From Azolla caroliniana (lineage: Eukaryota; Polypodiophyta): DNA of 64,000 nucleotides. Shown one piece after another: positions 1 through 8,777 of this stretch (position 1 is its first letter; every line of letters begins with the position of its first letter). The stretch covers positions 1,798,001 through 1,862,000 of the forward strand of contig JBHGNT010000014.1 in NCBI GenBank assembly GCA_043228905.1. Reading direction: 5' to 3'. The notes under the pieces were generated by a model. The model saw only the letters and a program-made list of their open reading frames with translations. It was not told the DNA's origin and made no database searches. A program made the position numbers and the translations under genes.

Positions 1-2
1 GG

Positions 3-983
3 CAGGAAGTTGATCAGGCTGCGACGGTGCTCGCCGACGAACGAGCGGAAAATACAAGACGGTTGGACGAGGCGGAGAAGGTCCGGATGGAGCTCCAGAG
101 TCAGCAACAGGAAGAAAGGGAGAGAGCGTCAACGGTATTGCAAAAATTACAAAGCACATATCAAAGGCAATTGACGCATTACAAGGAGCAGGCGGAAGAC
201 AACGTCAAAATCATCAAGCAATTGAAGGAGGAACGACAAGCTGCGGAGATCAAATCGCAGATGGGAACGGGCCGGATTCAGTGCATCCTTCGGGCATGGC
301 TGAATTAGACAAAACGCTTGATTGACGAAAGCTCCGTAAGATGGTGGACAAAGTGGGCACAAAATACGGCGGAACTCCAATTGCTACGGGCAGACGTGGC
401 AAACCGGCAGAAGGAAGGAGATGATTGTTACACGTTGATTTCCGAGGACTTCACCGCCATACGGGACGAGCTGGCTGAAGACTTCCAAGTCCTGGCGGAT
501 GAACAACTGGTGCAGGTTCGGCAACTCGTAGCTCAGCTAGACAATGATAGGCTAGACGCTCAAATCCAGTTTGAAAGCTACGAGCGGTCCCGGGTTCGGG
601 AAGAAAAAGCACGGGAAGCGGCAACGGTTAACCTTAATGATGAGGAACCATAGCCGGCCGAGGGCCAGGCCGGAACCAGTCAACCGGAGACCACTACGAC
701 GGAGGGAGCAACGACGGAAACGCCGGTGTCAGAGCAACAAATGGAGGAGCAGCCGCATCAGCCACCAAAGGACCAGTCGTAGCAACCATCAACGGAGCAG
801 CAACAACAACAACAGCAACAACAACAACAACAACAACCAATTCCAGATGAACCATTGGAGACTCTCGAACAAAGCATTCTGGATATTTTGGATGAAGAAT
901 AGCAAGGGTCTGATGGTGGATTCGACGTACAAGGTACTGTCCCACGAGCGTGCCATGTGTTACCGGCCGGCAAAGTAGTCTAG
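3..983 (+). pseudogene. Coiled-coil, Gln-rich retroelement ORF (3' part), interrupted by TAG codons
   Basis: One reading frame is open from base 3 to a final TAG at 981-983, apart from internal TAG codons at 306, 651, 780 and 900. The first 200 codons are rich in Glu, Gln, Arg and Lys with heptad-like spacing, which suggests a long coiled coil (LDEAEKVRMELQSQQQ and similar). The last third holds a Thr/Glu-rich stretch, a run of about 13 Gln encoded by CAA/CAG, and an acidic end (ETLEQSILDILDEE). The 5' end lies outside the window. An LTR-like segment follows directly, so this is probably a gag or accessory protein of an LTR element; I do not recognise the family. All four interruptions are TAG, one transition away from CAG (Gln). 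Confidence 0.45.
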
Positions 984-986
984 AGT

Positions 987-1392
987 GTGAAATGGAGGAG
1001 TTATTTAATTATTAAGGAATGGTTGTAAGTAAGCTATTAGTGTGGACGGACGGACCGGAATCGGTATGCCGTTCCGGATCCGGACCGATCCCGACCAGGT
1101 GCGGATGACACCGTTTTGTACTACAAACCGGAAACCTATTTAAAGGCTCGGATACAATGTAATGAGCAGCGGATAATTAATAAAGCTTAGTGTTTTTATC
1201 TCTATGTGTTAATTGCCGTTCTGCATTCATTGTTATATCTTACGCGTGTGATTATTAAGGACGATCTTGCTAAGTAACCTAATTAAGTCGGATTAATCGT
1301 TGAGCCTAATCCTCTTGCCGTAACACCCCTTTGGTGAAGTGTCTTCCGTAGACACCCTGTGTTAGGCCATTGTCCGGCCCTAAGAGTTAACA
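987..1392 (+). repeat. LTR-like segment
   Basis: The segment begins TGTGAAATGG just after the ORF end and finishes ...GTTAACA where L1 coding sequence starts. It contains a TATA-like TATTTAAAGG near 1137 and an AATAAAG-type signal near 1180, the usual order in an LTR. No second LTR copy or target duplication is in the window, and the left boundary is uncertain because the purine-rich tract is weak. Confidence 0.4.
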
Positions 1393-3300
1393 AATAATAC
1401 CTAGTTCCCCCTTAGAGCGAGGTAAGGTAATAACATCCCATTTTACTTTAGACCGAGCATTGCCTTCTGATTTGTCGAACCATAGAAAATTACGAATCAA
1501 TCTGCGTATTTTCAGAATACATGACTTGGAGAATATCCAACATGACAAAACATACCATGTTGAAGCCAATAAAACCTGATTGGCAACTATAATCCGACCA
1601 GTAAAAGACAACTTGGCTGAACTCCATAATAACAATTTTTGCCTCAATGACAATAGGAAGGGAGCCACTTGATTTTCCATCGAAAGGTCAATACCTATAG
1701 TACATCCCAGATACTGAACTGGGCAACCTGATGGTATCCATCGAAATTGCGGATGTGGATTCCATAATGGAGGATTTACATCTCCCACTCAAAATGCAAA
1801 GGACTTGTTCCAATTAACCAATGCACCTAAAGCCTTACAGAATGTGGATATGGCCACTTCTATTTTTTGCAAATTTTCCAAATCACCTTTCAAGTATAGG
1901 GCAGTGTCATCTGCAAATTCAGCATCCCTTACTTCTATATGTGAGAGTGGAATGCATAGTCCGCTTATACCAATATCAACAACATTAAAAAAGGAAATCA
2001 TTGCCTCAGCAAAAAACAGAAATAGGAAGGGAGCTAGTGGACAACCCTGATGAACTGATCGAGAAATATAAAACAAAGGACCATAATCTCCAGCCAACAA
2101 GACTCGTCTTTGTGCAGCATTATATAATGAGGAAATACCTCTTATCCATTCTTTTGAGAACCGCGAGTCAATACTCCTTGTAAAAATTCCCAGTCAACAC
2201 GATCATAGGCTTTCTCAAAATCAAGCATAACAACGGCCAACTTTTGATTAGATTTGGCTGCCAAGGCCACAGATTCCCAAAATGTGTACACATTATCCAA
2301 AATACTTCTTTCTTGAATGAATCCTGTTTGAGTCGGATGTATAACTGTAGGTATTATGGTACTAAGTTGTATACTAATTGCTTTAGCTAAAATTTTATAC
2401 ACTGTATTTAGTAGTGTAATCGGCCGCCATTTCTTGATGTCAAGTGAAGGACCGTCTGATTTAGGGATAAGATAAATGAATCCTTTTGTAAACTGGGAAG
2501 GCATATTACCCTCTCGAAGAATTTGCTAAAATGCAGTGCATAAATCTGCTTTAAATACGTCCCAATATTTAATAAAGAATGTTGGGGTTAGACCATCCAC
2601 ACTTGGACAACAATTTTTAGGCAAAGCTTGAAGTGCTTCAGTCAATTCATGACATGTAAGAACATCCTGAAGTCGTACTTTCATATCCTGAGTTATTCTT
2701 GAATTCAACTTATTCCATACATATGACCGACATAATAATTCTTCATCGGAGAAGGAAACAATTGATAGTAGGTTAGAATAGTATCGCGTGGCTATTTCTC
2801 TCATTACTTGAGGGTCAGATGAGATGGTCCCATTCTCATGTTGTAGTTGTTTGATTGAAACCGCATTATAATTAGATCTCATTACATGAAAAAACTCAAT
2901 TGTACATTTGTCACCCGTTTGAGTCCAATTAGTTGTCCTATGATGATATTGAAATTTTGCACACTTTTCTAATAGTTCAACAATTTCTTGTTTTGCTGAC
3001 CCAAGTTTCTCAGCAATCCAAGTACAGTGTGGATAACGTTCTTGTAACAATTGCAAAGAAACAAGAGAAGTACGAGACCTTTTCTCCTTTTCTTTCATTA
3101 TAAGAAACCTTTCCTTAGATTTACACCTGAAAAATTCTGAAATACTTCGTAAGCCATTAACTACCCGCATAGTCATTGATTCTTGCCCAACATCTTTTTG
3201 CGACCATAAATCAATCACTTGTAATGAAAAACTATTGTCTAACAACAGATTTTCAGGAATCTTCGGATTGAAAAATTCTTTATTCTTTTGAGTCGAGAGT
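1393..3300 (-). pseudogene. L1-clade LINE ORF2 relic (reverse transcriptase)
   Basis: Minus-strand pieces read as a plant L1 reverse transcriptase. From 3300 down there is a linker before the RT, then FIYLIPKSDGP and WRPITLLNTVYKILAKAIS, then QTGFIQERSILDN and LDFEKAYDRVDW, then GCPLAPFLF and the catalytic FADDTALYLKG, and finally a thumb/C-terminal part (SFTGRIIVANQVLL). Stops or frame changes occur near 1789, 2120 and 2520. FADD is typical of the L1 clade. The endonuclease domain and 3' end are missing. Both ends abut LTRs (1392 and 3301), so two LTR elements appear to have landed in this LINE. Confidence 0.85.
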
Positions 3301-3678
3301 TGTTGAGAATCAAGCTCAACCTAGTCTAGTGTGTGAACACACCCTTGAGAGTGTGCACTCAAAGGTCAAAAGTCACCACTCTTATCTACACATTAACTAT
3401 GTGTCATAGAATCATATTCTATGACACATAACTAATGAGTTTTCACATTCCCCATGACCCATGAGCTTCAGTAGTTAATGAAGAGAGAGAGTGACTATAT
3501 AAAGCACTCTCCTCCTACTTTGTAATTAGCTCGATTAATCTCCTTTGTAATATACATCGTCTTGAGTATTCTATAGTTGTTCAAATCTATCTATCTTGTG
3601 TTTCTCTCTCATACACACACTCACAACACATATCTCTAGTCTATTCCGCTGCCCAAGAATCACCATCGATTCTTTTCA
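3301..3678 (+). repeat. LTR-A, 5' LTR of copia element COP-A
   Basis: It runs from TGTTGAGAATCAAGC to ...CGATTCTTTTCA (378 bp), with TG...CA ends. It contains a TATA box (ACTATATAAAGCAC, near 3495) and a pyrimidine-rich tail. A copia-type primer binding site follows at once. The same LTR family recurs at 29179, at 31829/39590 and, inverted and truncated, at 19712. Confidence 0.85.
3391..3437. repeat. Inverted repeat inside LTR-A
   Basis: Two arms of about 22 bp (CATTAACTATGTGTCATAG and its near-perfect complement) flank a short CATA loop. The same palindrome is kept in the other LTR-A copies near 19718-19765, 29276-29323 and 39600-39648, so it belongs to the LTR and is not a local accident. 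Confidence 0.8.
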
Positions 3679-3692
3679 TGGTATCAGAGCGG
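3679..3692 (+). other. Primer binding site, initiator-Met tRNA type
   Basis: TGGTATCAGAGCGG directly follows the LTR. This matches the complement of the 3' end of plant initiator-Met tRNA that copia elements use to prime minus-strand DNA synthesis. It fixes the LTR end at 3678 and the element's direction as plus. Confidence 0.85.
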
Positions 3693-3833
3693 TTTGGTAG
3701 CTTGATCTCGCCCATCCGCGTGTGTTGAGCTCTACGCCGACGTTCAAGAAGAACCAACTCATCGCTATTGTAGTGCGACGACATAGCTCATATTCAAGAG
3801 AGAAGAAGAAGGAAGAAATCTACATCGAACACC

Positions 3834-5640
3834 ATGAATACTCAAATGGGGAGCGCTCTCCCTAGTGAGAAGTTGGACCGAAACAACTTCACATCTTGGG
3901 AGTACAAGATGCATCAATACCTTGTCGGTCAAGGCTATTGGAGCTACATCAAAGGAGCACAAGAAAACCGGCCTGACCCGGAAGACGCCGACTATGCAAC
4001 ATGGGAGCAAGTGGCGAGTCGAGTAATGTATTGCTTGGCGACATGTGTTCACGGCCACATGCTCGGTTACATTCGAGAAGCCGAGACGCTGAAGGAAGCG
4101 TGGGAAAATCTATGAAAGATTTTCGCCGCCAACACAACCGTGAGGAAGCTTCAACTCCGCCAAGAGTTGAACAACATCCAACAAAGGGATATGTTTATCA
4201 CAAGCTACACCTTGAAGATCAAGGAGCTTTGTGATGCACTCGGCTCAATAAGCGTCAATGTGGAGGATGACGAAATGGTGCAAATATGCCTCGGCGGCCT
4301 TGCACCACGGTTCGGCGCGATGAGAACCGTTGTCCTAGCAAGGGAGAATCCTCCCTCTTTCTTCAATCTTCAATCCATGTTGTTGGTTGAAGAAAACCAT
4401 GTTCGAACAAGGACCAACACCTCGGAAGGCCACATGCTCTACACACATTCGAATGGAGGAAGAGGATGCAGCCGAGCAAGAGGCCGATTCGGCCAAGGAC
4501 GAGGCAGACAAGGTCCGACTTACGGCAACAACTCCCAATTTCGGAAACAAAACGGAAGCCACCGAGGAAACTTCGGAAGAAGGGGAAGCTTCCATTCCGG
4601 TCCGAGCCAACAAACCTCGATCAAATGCGGTTATTGCGGAAAAATCGGCCACCATGAAGAAGAGTGTCGAAAGAAGAAGCGTGAGTCAGCTTCCACAAGC
4701 CGATAACTCACCAATTACGCCACCAACTCCGACTATGAAGATCATGGTGGAATGTTTGTAATGAGACATAGAGCAAATTCTATGTCGGCCTCCACTTCGA
4801 CTAATGCCTCCAATCCAGAAGATGTATGGTTCGTTGACTCCGGTGCTTCAAACCATATGACGTCCCATCAAGAATGTTCAAAGACCTTTGAGAGCCAGAT
4901 CGACCTGGTTATGTCGAGACCGGAGACACCACCACTCATCCAATTTGGCATGTCGGCAATGTCCCATTCGGGAAAGAAGGTGAACAAACTTGCATAAAAA
5001 ATGTCTTACATGTACCCACCATAACGAAGAATTTGGTCTCAGTTGACCAAATTGTGGAGCAAGGGATGCAAGTTCGATTCAACCAAGGAGGTTGCTTCAT
5101 CGAGAAGGAAGGCCGACTAATTGCTCGTGGTCGAAGGGAAGGCCGGATGTTTATCCTCGAAGCGAATGAGGTAAAATCGGCCATGTTTGCAAAGGGCTTC
5201 AAACCCGAGACCGACATAGAGCTATGGCATAAAAGAATCGACCATATCAATCTCAACAAATTCAAGGTGATGCAATCGAAAGGAGTCTTCATCGGGTTCC
5301 CAACCTTCAAAGAGAAAGAGATTGAAGGAGTATGTGAAGCATGCTAATTCGGTAAGCAACATCGGCACCCGTTCCTGAAGGAGAGGAACGTAAGCAAAGG
5401 CCTATTGGACATAGTCCACTCAGATGTGTGGGGATCGACACAAACGGCTATGTTCGGAGGATGTCGGTACTATGTTACCTTCATCAATGACTTCTCTAGA
5501 TACACATGGATCTTCCCCATGAGGATGAAGAGCGAAGTGTTTACACACTTCCAAAAATTCAAAAGCGAAGTCGAAAAGACAATTGGCCGCCATGTATGAT
5601 GTCTTCGGTCGGATGGAGGAAAGGAATACTTCTCCGATGC
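3834..5640 (+). pseudogene. COP-A gag, protease and start of integrase
   Basis: ATG at 3834 opens a copia gag (KLDRNNFTSWEYKMHQYL). The same frame continues past a TGA at 4113 through KIFAANTTVRKLQLRQEL to a Gly/Arg/Gln-rich stretch and a CCHC zinc knuckle (CGYCGKIGHHEEEC). After a TAA at 4704 comes the protease motif WFVDSGASNHMTS. Frameshifts follow near 4880, then the GAG-pre-integrase segment (ELWHKRIDHIN) and the integrase start with its first catalytic Asp (DIVHSDVWG), to RSDGGKEYFSD. The second half of integrase and all of RT are absent here: the sequence switches at 5641 to an LTR-like insert and then to a different copia copy. Only a few lesions are present, so decay is moderate. Confidence 0.85.
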
Positions 5641-5641
5641 G

Positions 5642-5859
5642 TGTTGTTCGCCGGAATTGTAACCGCCGCACAGAATGCGTAAATAGATTAGAAGCATTAA
5701 GAAAAGAAATGTAACGGTTCACACGGGAAGCGTGAACGGTTGAACGCCCTGTGTATATAAAGGGCAGAAATCCTCTGTAAGATGTAGCGTGTAATTTTTA
5801 AGCATGAGGTTTTCTTCTCTAATAGAATCTTATATTCTTTGATTTTTCGTGTTTGTGCA
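5642..5859 (+). repeat. LTR-like insert between two copia halves
   Basis: It runs from TGTTGTTCGCCGG to ...GTGTTTGTGCA, with a TATA box (TGTATATAAAGGGC near 5752). Size and layout suggest a short solo LTR. The flanking 5-mers (ATGCG, ACCCG) do not match, and the copia sequence on each side belongs to different copies, so a simple insertion does not explain it. Confidence 0.4.
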
Positions 5860-5865
5860 ACCCGT

Positions 5866-7292
5866 GCTGTCGGATGGCAGAAGAGAGTACTTTTCCAGTC
5901 AATTCAACGGGTATCTACAACAGATGGGAATTCAACGCGAATTCAGTTGCAGATATACGCCAGAACAAAACGGCGTGGCCGAAAGGAAAAATCGGTTAGT
6001 TGTGGAAGTGGCGCGGGCAATGCTGGCGGAGAAGAGCTTGCCCAAGTTCTACTAGGCTAAAGCGGTTTGGACCGCGGTCTACATCCAGAACCAGATTGGA
6101 GAAAAAGTGTTGGGGAATGAGCTATACTTCGGAATGAAGCCGAATTTGCGACACTTAAGAGTTTTTGGTAGCATTGCGTATGTGCATGTACTGAAGGAGA
6201 AGCGGAGGAAGCTGGACGCAAAAGCTGAGAAGTGTATCTTGGTCGGCTATTCGGACGAGTAGAAGGGTTATAAGTGTTATAACCCTCGCACCAAACAAGC
6301 GCGCATGAGCTGTGACGTTGTGTTTGACGAATCCGCGTCGTGGTACTTGCCTCCGACTTCGGACCTCACCTCCAATCCGAGTTCTGACGATGAGGTTAGT
6401 GAGGTCGAGATGTCTCCGGATGAGCCTGAAATTGGGACCCGCGAAGAGAGTCCGATTTCGTTTCGGTTAAGCGGACCGAATGGACGATTGAGTCGGTTCG
6501 ACCAGTCCGATGAAGAGCCAGCGAGTAGTGGAGACTCGACCGTGCATTCCCCACGTAGGAAGCCGAGGAGACGGCTTACGCGCAAGGAAAAAGGGAAGAA
6601 GGTGTCGGATTACGGCACGGATAGGAACAAGTCGGATCGATGCGAGTTCGACTCCGAGGGAAGTGATGACGGGTCTTTGAGAGCGAAGTCTGCGTCGGCT
6701 AAGAAAGCCTCAACATCGGCTAATGAACAATTACACCGATCTACCCGCCAGAAGAACCCTGTTGTGCGGTTTGGATACAACGAGTACATGGCGCATCACT
6801 ATGATTACATGACCCGTGTAGCGGAAGTGCGTGAGCCGGAGAGCTACGCAGAAGCGTCAAAGGATGCGAATTGGTGTGCCGCAATGGAGGAAGAGATGCG
6901 TGCATTGGCTGAAAATGAAACCTGGGACCTTGTTGACGCACCAAAAGGTGTGAAGCCGATTGGATGTAGGTGGGTGTACAAGGTCAAGTACAACACTGAC
7001 GGCTCGGTCAACCGATACAAGGCCCGGTTAGTAGCGAAAGGTTACACGCAGCAACACGACATCGACTACGATGAGACGTTTGCACCGGTCGCGAAGATGA
7101 TGACCGTCCATGTTTTGCTCGCGGTAGCTACGGCAAAGGGGTGGCACTTACATCAGATGGATGTAAAGAATGCGTTCCTGCAAGGTGAGCTTGAGGAACA
7201 GGTGTACATGGTACAACCCCCCGGATTTCACTCCGGAACGAACACTTTGGCGGTGTGCCGATTGAAGAAGTCCCTTTACGGACTAAAGCAAG
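5866..7292 (+). pseudogene. COP-B1 integrase end and first half of reverse transcriptase
   Basis: The region begins at the integrase motif SDGRREYFSS and continues with the third catalytic residue (TPEQNGVAERKN) and FGSIAYVHV. Stops lie near 6055 and 6258. From about 6305 it is open for 330 codons: an acidic, Ser-rich linker, then the RT N-terminus ([55 protein letters not shown]) up to SLYGLKQ. GYP-1 interrupts it at 7293 and the frame resumes at 17692. The 5' part of the element (gag, protease, integrase core) is not adjacent. Confidence 0.85.
7288..7292 (+). other. Left target-site duplication of GYP-1 (GCAAG)
   Basis: GCAAG here and at 17692-17696 flank the element exactly. Removing one copy and the insert restores the copia codons LYGLKQ-APRAWN. 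COP-B2 keeps the corresponding uninterrupted site near 27570 (CTCAAGCAAGTCTC). Confidence 0.95.
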
Positions 7293-7582
7293 TGTCATAA
7301 CTAGACTCGAACCCATAACCTTTTGTTACACGGGTCGAGACTTTACCATTAGGTTATGAATTGTAATTTGAAGGATATTATTTTCATTTAGGTTTTATTG
7401 GGAAATTGATGTATATTCCAGATTTCTCTGGAACATTCTAGAAACTTCAGGAGTATTCCTGAAGACACTATAAAAGGAGGCGCAAGGCATTAGTTCGAAC
7501 CAAATCGGTTCAACGCCAGTCTTAAGCCTTCTAACTACTGTTGTATATCTTCCTTCATATAATACATATATCTTTCGCATCA

Positions 7583-7620
<38 letters not shown>
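7293..7620 (+). repeat. GYP-1 5' LTR, first part
   Basis: It corresponds base for base by eye to 17227-17553 of the 3' LTR. It holds an antisense tRNA-like module near 7303-7358, a TATA box (CACTATAAAAGGAGG near 7467) and ends in a CT microsatellite where the LINE is inserted. The remaining LTR is at 12213-12379. Confidence 0.9.
7303..7358 (-). other. tRNA-like (A box/B box) module, antisense in GYP-1 U3
   Basis: Read on the minus strand, TAACCTAATGGTAAAGT resembles an A box and GGGTTCGAGTCT closely fits the pol III B box (GGTTCGANTCC), with about 33 bp between them. The same module lies in the 3' LTR (17237-17292) and, diverged but recognisable, in the GYP-1b LTR (50143-50198). No intact cloverleaf is evident. 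Confidence 0.5.
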
Positions 7621-7624
<4 letters not shown>

Positions 7625-7907
7625 CCTCTCTCTCTCTCTCTTTCAAAGCTCTCTGTAAGTTCACTCCGGCCATCGTTTTCTACGTTCTATAGCTCGTTGG
7701 AAAGCTCTTTGAGAGAGCTTTCTAAAGAATGCTCATTTACTGAATTCCGTTACCGTGGCGAGAAGTTATGAGCATTTTCATCCGCAGCCATCTTTGCCCC
7801 ACGGTTCCTCAAACGGAAGGTAGATTTTGAAGCCCTACATCGAGTGAAAGGTACATTCTCTCTCCTTCCCTCTTTGTCTCTCTTTTCCCGTACGGTTTGT
7901 CCCTACA

Positions 7908-8777
7908 ATGGCAAATACTCGTAAAACCGCCGCAAAGTTTGGGGGTATGATTGATAATGAGCCGAGATCACCAACAAATCTCGATTCTAATGCAATGGAC
8001 AAAATGCTTATGAGTCACTTGATTTCTCTTCAAGAAACCATAAACAAGCAAGGTGAAGAGATTAGGATGTTAATGAAAGAGAATACTAAGCTCCAAAGTG
8101 TTGTCATTGAGAATGAAAGTCTTAAACAAGTGGTTGCAAAACTTCAAGAAGAGATTCAAGAATGTAAAAGAGCTTCATTTGAAACAAATGAGCGCCTTAA
8201 CAAGATTGAGTTAAAGGAAGCATTAAAAGAAGAAAAATTGGATACGATGAGGCGGGATGTAAGTGAGATGAAAAATGTATGTACAACGAAGTCATGGGCC
8301 GATGTATGTGGTGGGGATGTGTTATCAAACTCATCTAATATGCATGTGATGCATCAAGAGAAGAATATAGAAAGCATAGATGTCCGAGAATTGAAAGAAC
8401 GCGAACGACGATCAAAGAACATTGTCGTCCGTGGGATTAAAGAAGAGAGTATGGAAACACCCGCATCCCTTGGAAAGGCCATTGGTGAATTTTTTAGCAT
8501 GCATTATGGGATGTCAGATGTGAATGTATATGGGGCACACCGAGTTGGGAAACATGGTGTTACTCGCTCCGGAGAAAGGCCTATTGTATGCACAATGACA
8601 GATGATACAAAGCGGCGGATCATACTCGAAAATAGTTGGGTATACCTCAAAGGTACACAATGCTTTGTGAGTGAAGATCGTACTATCTCACAACAAAATG
8701 CTCGTCGTAAAGCATATGAAGAAAGATTGAAAAACAAGGTTAAGGATGTGCCTAAAGATGGAAATGTAGGCAAATAG
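7908..8777 (+). CDS. LINE-2 ORF1, coiled-coil nucleic-acid-binding protein
   Basis: 289 codons from ATG 7908 to TAG 8775. Residues about 30-125 form a Leu/Glu/Lys-rich coiled coil. Residues about 160-285 read ERERRSKNIVVRGIKEE, then GAHRVGK, RPIVCTMTDD and SEDRTISQQNARRKAYEERL. This pattern is familiar from ORF1 proteins with a coiled coil followed by an RRM-like and C-terminal domain in animal-type LINEs. Such proteins bind element RNA and act as chaperones in the RNP. No CCHC knuckle is seen. The stop codon is TAG, and ORF2 continues in the same frame. The start is the first ATG after the leader. Confidence 0.85.
   Translation: MANTRKTAAKFGGMIDNEPRSPTNLDSNAMDKMLMSHLISLQETINKQGEEIRMLMKENTKLQSVVIENESLKQVVAKLQEEIQECKRASFETNERLNKIELKEALKEEKLDTMRRDVSEMKNVCTTKSWADVCGGDVLSNSSNMHVMHQEKNIESIDVRELKERERRSKNIVVRGIKEESMETPASLGKAIGEFFSMHYGMSDVNVYGAHRVGKHGVTRSGERPIVCTMTDDTKRRIILENSWVYLKGTQCFVSEDRTISQQNARRKAYEERLKNKVKDVPKDGNVGK

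Noticed and set aside
694-973. Minus-strand ORFs with Val or Cys runs
   Set aside because: Shadows of the poly-Gln coding repeat on the plus strand.
5637-5864. Target duplications around the LTR-like insert at 5642
   Set aside because: ATGCG and ACCCG do not match, and the copia sequence on the two sides comes from different copies.
7541-7771. Ser/Leu repeat ORF
   Set aside because: Translation of a CT microsatellite at the LTR/LINE junction.
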